Below, in pieces: positions 6,372-9,627 of a DNA stretch of 9,627 bases. How positions within the stretch are numbered: position 1 is the stretch's first letter; each line of letters begins with the position of its first letter. The stretch comes from Spirochaetales bacterium (lineage in GTDB: Bacteria; Spirochaetota; Spirochaetia; DTKZ01): the NCBI GenBank assembly GCA_017998025.1, contig JAGODW010000038.1, positions 1-9,627 of the forward strand. The letters run 5' to 3'. Position numbers and translations under genes: made by a program. A model generated the notes under the pieces. That model was not told where the DNA came from. It ran no database searches and worked only from the letters and a program-made list of their open reading frames with translations.

Positions 6372-7676
6372 CTAATGCATAAGAAGTCTTGGAAGTAAAA
6401 GAACAATATTGGGATATACTGTTATTAGGAGAAGTACAATGAATAAAGGTACCATGAAGGGTAAAGTTCCCTTTATAACCTTCGTAAAGGGCAGGCCAGA
6501 AATGTTTTGCATAATAAAAAGAACCACACCAAAAGGAGGAGTTAAAAGACCTATCATAAGATTTAGCACCATCATAACACCAAAGTGAACAGGATCTATC
6601 CCATATTTCGTTACAATAGGCATCAGTATGGGACCAATGACAAGAATCGCTGAAGTGGGTTCCATAAAACATCCAATTAGCAGCAAAAATAAATTTATAA
6701 TAATAAGGATAACCAGTGGACTGGAACTAATACTCCCAATTGCTTCTCCAAGTTGTGTTGTCACACCAGATCTTGCAAGAACCCATCCATAAAAAGAAGA
6801 AGCACAAATAATAAAACCGATTGAGGCCGTTTCCCTTCCAGTTTCTATAAAGACTTTCAAAAGACCACTAAAGTTAGTCTCTTTATATACAAAGTAGCTC
6901 AAGATAAATGCATATGTAAAAGCGACAACAGCTGCTTCTGTGGGGGTAAAAAATCCGCCCCAAATGCCGCTTAGAAGGATAACCGGTGTTAACAAAGGTA
7001 GAAAAACATTCATCAACTCTTTAAGAAAATTAACTAAAAATTGTTTCAAAGAAGGTTTTTCATAGCGAAAATAATGTCTCTTTTTAGATATATAAGTCAC
7101 CATGATCATAAGTGTTAAAGTCATTAAGAGGCCTGGTACAACACCGCCAATAAAAAGGTACCCAACAGAAGCTCCTGAAATCAGGGAATATACGACCATA
7201 GGAACGCTTGGTGGGAAAATAGGCCCTATTGTAGAGGAGGCTGCTGTTATACCAACGCTAAATTCCTTATCATAACCGTTTTCACACATAGCTTGCATTT
7301 CGATTTGTCCTAGCCCAGCAGCATCCGAAACTGCCGTTCCTGACATCCCAGAAAAAATCAAACTAGCCAGAACATTGGCATGTGCAAGACCTCCTGGTAA
7401 AAACCCTACAGTTGCATTCGCGAAGTTAAAGATGCGCGTAGTTATACCTGAACTATTCATTAATTTAGCCGCTAGTATAAAAAACGGGATCGATAACAAA
7501 AGATAATTCGACAGTCCAAAAATCATCTTCTGTGATATTGCTTCTAAGCTCATCCAGACTATATCTGGACCTACATCCACGGTAAATCCAATAAGGCTTA
7601 TCAAGCAAAGTGCATAACTTACAGGGATACCTGTCGCCATGAAAAAGATGAGACCTATTGTCATTAATAAAATCAT
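6372..7676 (-). CDS. dctM: TRAP transporter large permease subunit, DctM family
   Basis: Large membrane subunit of a sodium-driven TRAP importer, 434 residues, about the usual size, with roughly a dozen hydrophobic segments. Diagnostic stretches: SNYLLLSIPFFILAAKLMN (56-74), FSGMSGTAVSDAAGLG (108-123), ITAASSTIGPIFPPSVPM (143-160), GGFFTPTEAA (240-249) and MIGLLTPPFGVVLF (374-387). The paired TP motifs near 244-245 and 379-380 belong to the two inverted halves that form the transport core. The ATG starts two bases after the dctQ stop, and its ribosome site overlaps the end of dctQ, so the two are translationally coupled. Composition is uneven: the loop around residues 195-220 is very AT-rich (23% G+C in one sampled 60-base stretch). 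A separate shadow frame at 6340-6672 is not a gene. Confidence 0.95.
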   Translation of the reverse strand: MILLMTIGLIFFMATGIPVSYALCLISLIGFTVDVGPDIVWMSLEAISQKMIFGLSNYLLLSIPFFILAAKLMNSSGITTRIFNFANATVGFLPGGLAHANVLASLIFSGMSGTAVSDAAGLGQIEMQAMCENGYDKEFSVGITAASSTIGPIFPPSVPMVVYSLISGASVGYLFIGGVVPGLLMTLTLMIMVTYISKKRHYFRYEKPSLKQFLVNFLKELMNVFLPLLTPVILLSGIWGGFFTPTEAAVVAFTYAFILSYFVYKETNFSGLLKVFIETGRETASIGFIICASSFYGWVLARSGVTTQLGEAIGSISSSPLVILIIINLFLLLIGCFMEPTSAILVIGPILMPIVTKYGIDPVHFGVMMVLNLMIGLLTPPFGVVLFIMQNISGLPFTKVIKGTLPFMVPLFIVLLLITVYPNIVLLLPRLLMH

Positions 7677-7678
7677 AA

Positions 7679-8131
7679 TTATTCACCTATGGATTTAATA
7701 TCAGAAATAGTTTTCACTAAATAATAAAAACCGTTTAGCAGTGTTGAAATAAAAACCATCAAATACACATATCCCCATTTAAACCATTCTATGGTAGGAG
7801 TACTCACATTCCAGTTCAAGCGAATATTTCGGAAAGCTCCAATGGAAAAGAAAAATAGAAATATCAATATAAGGAGCGAATTTACAATATCAACGATTTT
7901 CTTCGTTTTATTATTAAGTAGATTATAAAGGAAATCTACTCGTAGATGTATATTTAATCGAGTCAACGATGCAATTCCCAGAAAAACTACGAACACAAAA
8001 AGGATGGTACCCGCTTCCACTGACCATGATGTAGGAATTTTTATTATGAGACGAGCAATTATTTGGATAAGAACAATCAGTAACATCAGAAACATGCATA
8101 GACCATTAATATAATCTAAGACCTTTCTCAT
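7679..8131 (-). CDS. dctQ: TRAP transporter small permease subunit, DctQ family
   Basis: Small membrane subunit that pairs with DctM. It has 150 residues with four hydrophobic helices (about 10-30, 42-57, 82-100 and 118-138), the standard DctQ topology. The weak family signature is present: Trp36 with Glu39 (SWSVEAG), then LTRLNIHLRVDFLY with His62 and Asp66. The ATG at 8131 is preceded by AGGGG at seven bases. It sits 59 bases after dctP, the spacer being occupied by a hairpin, and two bases before dctM. Sampled G+C is about 23%, which reflects its Ile/Leu/Phe/Asn/Lys content and does not by itself indicate transfer. Confidence 0.92.
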   Translation of the reverse strand: MRKVLDYINGLCMFLMLLIVLIQIIARLIIKIPTSWSVEAGTILFVFVVFLGIASLTRLNIHLRVDFLYNLLNNKTKKIVDIVNSLLILIFLFFFSIGAFRNIRLNWNVSTPTIEWFKWGYVYLMVFISTLLNGFYYLVKTISDIKSIGE

Positions 8132-8155
8132 TCTATTACCCCTGGGAAGAAATAT

Positions 8156-8177
8156 TAGCCCTCCTTACGGAGGGCTA
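8156..8177 (-). promoter_or_regulatory. Perfect hairpin between dctP and dctQ
   Basis: Nine-base arms, TAGCCCTCC and GGAGGGCTA (8156-8164 and 8169-8177), pair perfectly around four bases. In the minus-strand RNA the loop reads GUAA, a GNRA-type tetraloop, which is very stable. The bases after it are ATATTTCTTCC, only moderately T-rich, so it is at most a weak terminator. It starts 14 bases after the dctP coding region. The likely role is to stabilise dctP mRNA or let only part of transcription continue, giving excess binding protein over membrane subunits. Confidence 0.8.
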
Positions 8178-8190
8178 TGTTCTTGTACTT

Positions 8191-9192
8191 CTATTTTATA
8201 TTTCTGATTCGCTCTCTTAATCCAGGAGCCCATTGTTTGTCATACTGCTGTAAGATCGGCTCAATGGCTTTGACAAAAGCTTCTCGATCCGGTTCGATAA
8301 GAACCATTCCTTTTTCGTTTACAAGTTTATCAATATAAAATGCATCAGGATCCTTAACGAGTTCTCTAGCGTATTTAGTAGCCTCTTCCCAGGAATCCAA
8401 AATCATCTTTTGATCTTCTGGATCAAGTCTATCGAGCCATTTTTTCGAAACAGCGTATCTGTTCGATGAATACAAATGTCGTGTTGCAATTAAATACTTT
8501 TGTGCTTCATAATATTTGTAGTTATAAATGGTCTCAGGAGGATTTTCTTGACCATCGACCACTCCAGTTTTTAAAGCTAAGTGCAATTCCGGGAAAGCAA
8601 TGATCGTTGGTAATGCTCCAAGGCTCTCGAAATATTTTATACGAATGGGATAATCCGGCAACCGAAATTTTAAACCTTTCAGATCATTGGGTGTTTTTAA
8701 AGGTTTGTTTGCAGTAACATATCTTGATCCTCTAGGGACAGTGCCTACCGTTAAAATGCCTTTACGCTTTGCAATATCTTCCGATATTTCTTTTCCTATC
8801 GTATTCCAAAATTTTTCTAAATGATCGAGATCACGAATTACAAACATTTCCTCAAAAACAGAGTACTCGGGTGTGTACAACATAATATCCATGCCCCCAT
8901 GGGCGCCCATTTCTATCGTACCATTCGAAATCCCCTCTACAACTTCACGCTCTCCACCCATTGCGCCTGCAACATGAATTGTGACCTTCATTCTACCCTG
9001 TGTCTTATTTTCAACGAGCTGTTTGAATTTCACCATTCCTTCATGAATATTACCCTCTGCCGCATAGACCGATGCAACATTGATGTTGTAGGTCTTTTTA
9101 GCGGAAGAAGCGCTACCTTCACTTTTTCCACCTCCGAACGCGAAGGAAGAAAAAATAGCTACTGCCAATAGCAGTAAACCTTTTCTTTTCAT
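8191..9192 (-). CDS. dctP: TRAP transporter solute-binding protein, DctP family
   Basis: Secreted substrate-binding subunit of the TRAP importer, 333 residues. Residues 1-20 are a signal peptide (MKRKGLLLLAVAIFSSFAFG) with an Ala-Phe-Gly cleavage site; no lipobox cysteine is present. The DctP fold is shown by VASVYAAEGNIHEG (39-52), GGEREVVEGISNGTIEMG (79-96), PRGSRYVTANKPLKTPNDLK (153-172), GLKFRLP with Arg177, and VVDGQENPPETI (211-222) with Asn217. Arg177 is the conserved residue that binds the ligand carboxylate in this family, so the ligand is probably an organic acid. The frame opens six codons earlier at a TTG (9210), but the ATG at 9192 has an excellent GAGGAGG five bases upstream and begins the signal peptide, so it is chosen. 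It is the first gene of the cluster. Confidence 0.94.
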   Translation of the reverse strand: MKRKGLLLLAVAIFSSFAFGGGKSEGSASSAKKTYNINVASVYAAEGNIHEGMVKFKQLVENKTQGRMKVTIHVAGAMGGEREVVEGISNGTIEMGAHGGMDIMLYTPEYSVFEEMFVIRDLDHLEKFWNTIGKEISEDIAKRKGILTVGTVPRGSRYVTANKPLKTPNDLKGLKFRLPDYPIRIKYFESLGALPTIIAFPELHLALKTGVVDGQENPPETIYNYKYYEAQKYLIATRHLYSSNRYAVSKKWLDRLDPEDQKMILDSWEEATKYARELVKDPDAFYIDKLVNEKGMVLIEPDREAFVKAIEPILQQYDKQWAPGLRERIRNIK

Positions 9193-9218
9193 AATTTCCT
9201 CCTCAAACAAATATTTAA

Positions 9219-9241
9219 CCGTGAGCTTTTCTTAGCCCCGG
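9219..9241 (-). promoter_or_regulatory. Leader hairpin upstream of the dctP ribosome site
   Basis: In the minus-strand RNA, CCG GGGCU pairs with AGCUC A CGG, an eight-pair stem with one bulged A, one G-U pair and the loop AAGAAA. It ends about 15 bases before the Shine-Dalgarno sequence (9204-9198) and lies within the transcripts predicted from both promoters. It could be a 5' stabiliser or a simple regulatory element. It is too small for any riboswitch class I know. Confidence 0.45.
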
Positions 9242-9271
9242 ATTTTCCCTCTCATACCCACAATGATGAAT

Positions 9272-9301
9272 TTTATAGCATGCAATTAAAAATTGTATCA
9301 A
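9272..9301 (-). promoter_or_regulatory. Predicted downstream promoter (P2) of the dctP cluster
   Basis: Reading leftward, TTGATA (9301-9296), an 18-base spacer and TATAAA (9277-9272) make a reasonable sigma70 promoter with a start near 9265 and a leader of about 70 bases. It overlaps the start region of P1, so the two promoters would be alternatives or compete. The AT-rich setting raises the chance of a false hit. Confidence 0.45.
9280..9298. promoter_or_regulatory. Operator candidate inside P2 and at the P1 start
   Basis: An imperfect 19-base palindrome, AT-n-CAATT-AAA-AATTG-n-AT, lies between the P2 boxes and covers the predicted P1 start point. A dimeric repressor bound here would block both promoters. 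The repeat is AT-rich and may be coincidental. Confidence 0.35.
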
Positions 9302-9305
9302 GTAC

Positions 9306-9333
9306 ATTGTATACTAATTTTCTTGAAAGTCAA
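9306..9333 (-). promoter_or_regulatory. Predicted main promoter (P1) of the dctP cluster
   Basis: TTGACT (9333-9328) as -35 box, a 16-base spacer and TACAAT (9311-9306) as -10 box, reading leftward toward dctP. Start is predicted near 9300, giving a leader of roughly 110 bases. The -10 heptamer ATACAAT recurs 14 bases downstream (9298-9292), which may be a second protein-binding half site. Confidence 0.6.
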
Positions 9334-9337
9334 GAAA
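9319..9337. promoter_or_regulatory. Operator candidate overlapping the P1 -35 box
   Basis: A perfect inverted repeat with eight-base arms, TTTCTTGA and TCAAGAAA, separated by three bases. It contains the -35 hexamer of P1, so a protein bound here would exclude RNA polymerase. Its centre is 39 bases from that of the second palindrome (9280-9298). No regulator gene is in the window to pair with it. Confidence 0.5.
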
Positions 9338-9462
9338 TTATTTGGAAAAATAAGTGATATTTTTTCTTTTTTTGTCTATGGTAAAAGAATGTTCCTAATT
9401 AATCCAGCAATTTTTTATAAGGTTATACAAGCAACATAGGAGAAATAGTACTCTGTATATAT
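9338..9462. other. AT-rich spacer with no gene seen
   Basis: The gene-free stretch between dctP and the transposase end runs from 9193 to 9522. Its left part holds the leader and promoters, and its right part is the IS terminus. The middle (9338-9462) is about 22% G+C in a counted 60-base sample, rich in A and T runs, and holds no convincing reading frame on either strand. It may be the remains of a divergent regulator's upstream region, cut off by the IS. I see no clear promoter for such a gene. Confidence 0.5.
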
Positions 9463-9487
9463 GTAACCGTCAAAACAACCACGTAGG
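9463..9487. repeat. Probable terminal inverted repeat of the IS66 element
   Basis: Begins GTAACCGTC and continues with CAAAACAACCACGTAG toward the transposase gene. The start is placed at 9463 because of the family's GTAA terminus. The inner limit is approximate because the opposite repeat is not in the window. Confidence 0.5.
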
Positions 9488-9522
9488 CAGTACAACAACA
9501 GTTGGTTCTCAAAGGGTACCGG

Positions 9523-9627
9523 TCAGAAAATAGAGCTGGAATCCAGGGAGATCCGGGCGTCTTCAACGATGAGCTCATGGAAGGCTTCCGGGTCAATGTT
9601 CCAGGGCAACAGGGTGCCAAGCTGGTC
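9523..9627 (-). CDS. tnpC: IS66-family transposase, C-terminal fragment (N-terminus beyond window)
   Basis: The reverse strand from the right edge reads DQLGTLLPWNIDPEAFHELI, then 14 more residues ending SSSIF and a TGA at 9525-9523. The LLPWN motif close to the C-terminus is typical of the IS66 transposase C-terminal element that follows the DDE domain. Only 34 codons are visible, so whether the gene is intact is unknown. It points toward dctP, and readthrough from it would enter the TRAP cluster. A longer frame across 9423-9620 in another register is only a shadow. Confidence 0.7.
   Translation of the reverse strand, partial: DQLGTLLPWNIDPEAFHELIVEDARISLDSSSIF

Larger units (their letters stand above)
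9463..9627 (-). mobile_element. Right end of an IS66-family insertion sequence (continues beyond window)
   Basis: The segment holds the C-terminal codons of an IS66-type transposase, a 60-base untranslated tail and a terminus that, read inward on the plus strand, begins GTAACCGTC. IS66-family ends typically begin GTAA. G+C jumps from about 22% in the flank to about 55% in the transposase part, marking a foreign segment. The family makes 8-base target duplications; if the end is at 9463, the flanking copy would be GTATATAT (9455-9462). The other end lies outside the window, so neither completeness nor duplication can be confirmed. Confidence 0.7.

Noticed and set aside
6340..6672. Minus-strand frame of 110 codons overlapping the end of dctM
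   Set aside because: It is out of frame with an intact DctM whose TPPFG motif lies in the same DNA. The peptide is Cys/Tyr/Ser-rich, as expected for a frame shadow.
9423..9620. Minus-strand frame of 65 codons at the right end
   Set aside because: It crosses the IS border and uses a different register from the LLPWN transposase frame, so it is a shadow.

Overview
The window looks like part of a bacterial chromosome, most likely from a fermentative, anaerobic-type heterotroph. My best guess for the phylum is Spirochaetota, with moderate confidence. Both secreted binding proteins have a short Gly/Ala/Ser/Glu/Lys-rich mature N-terminus after the signal peptide (AAGASEKA and FGGGKSEG) and no lipobox cysteine, a style I associate with Treponema/Sphaerochaeta-type binding proteins. 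Firmicutes or Thermotogota cannot be excluded from the sequence alone. Every real gene reads leftward (minus strand).

Layout from right to left, in the direction of transcription. At 9627-9463 lies the 3' end of an IS66-family insertion sequence: the last 34 codons of its transposase, then a terminal repeat. Next is an AT-rich control region (9462-9193) with two candidate sigma70 promoters, two palindromic operator candidates and a leader hairpin. After it comes a tightly packed seven-gene cluster: dctP (TRAP binding protein), dctQ and dctM (TRAP membrane subunits), a zinc-dependent medium-chain dehydrogenase, two tandem paralogues of the uroporphyrinogen-decarboxylase-like/MtaA methyltransferase superfamily, and an AP-endonuclease-2-type TIM-barrel sugar isomerase/epimerase. 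After a 147-base gap with its own consensus-like promoter, a second transport operon begins: a LivJ/K-type periplasmic binding protein and a LivH permease that runs off the left edge. The other ABC subunits (LivM, LivG, LivF) presumably lie beyond it.

How the genes may work together (inference): the TRAP system imports an organic acid, probably a sugar acid or related carboxylate. The dehydrogenase oxidises a hydroxyl group, and the isomerase/epimerase interconverts keto forms. The two UROD-like proteins, which keep a His-x-Cys-Gly metal site but lack the HemE signature, perform an unknown step, possibly methyl transfer or C-C/C-O chemistry. No corrinoid protein or corrinoid activase is present, so a complete methyltransferase system is not encoded here. 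This cluster is the best candidate for an undescribed pathway.

There are no tRNA, rRNA or CRISPR features that I can see. Base composition varies strongly. In 60-base samples counted by hand, G+C is about 52% in the isomerase gene, 23-50% within dctM, 23% in dctQ, 22% in the upstream spacer and 55% in the IS tail.
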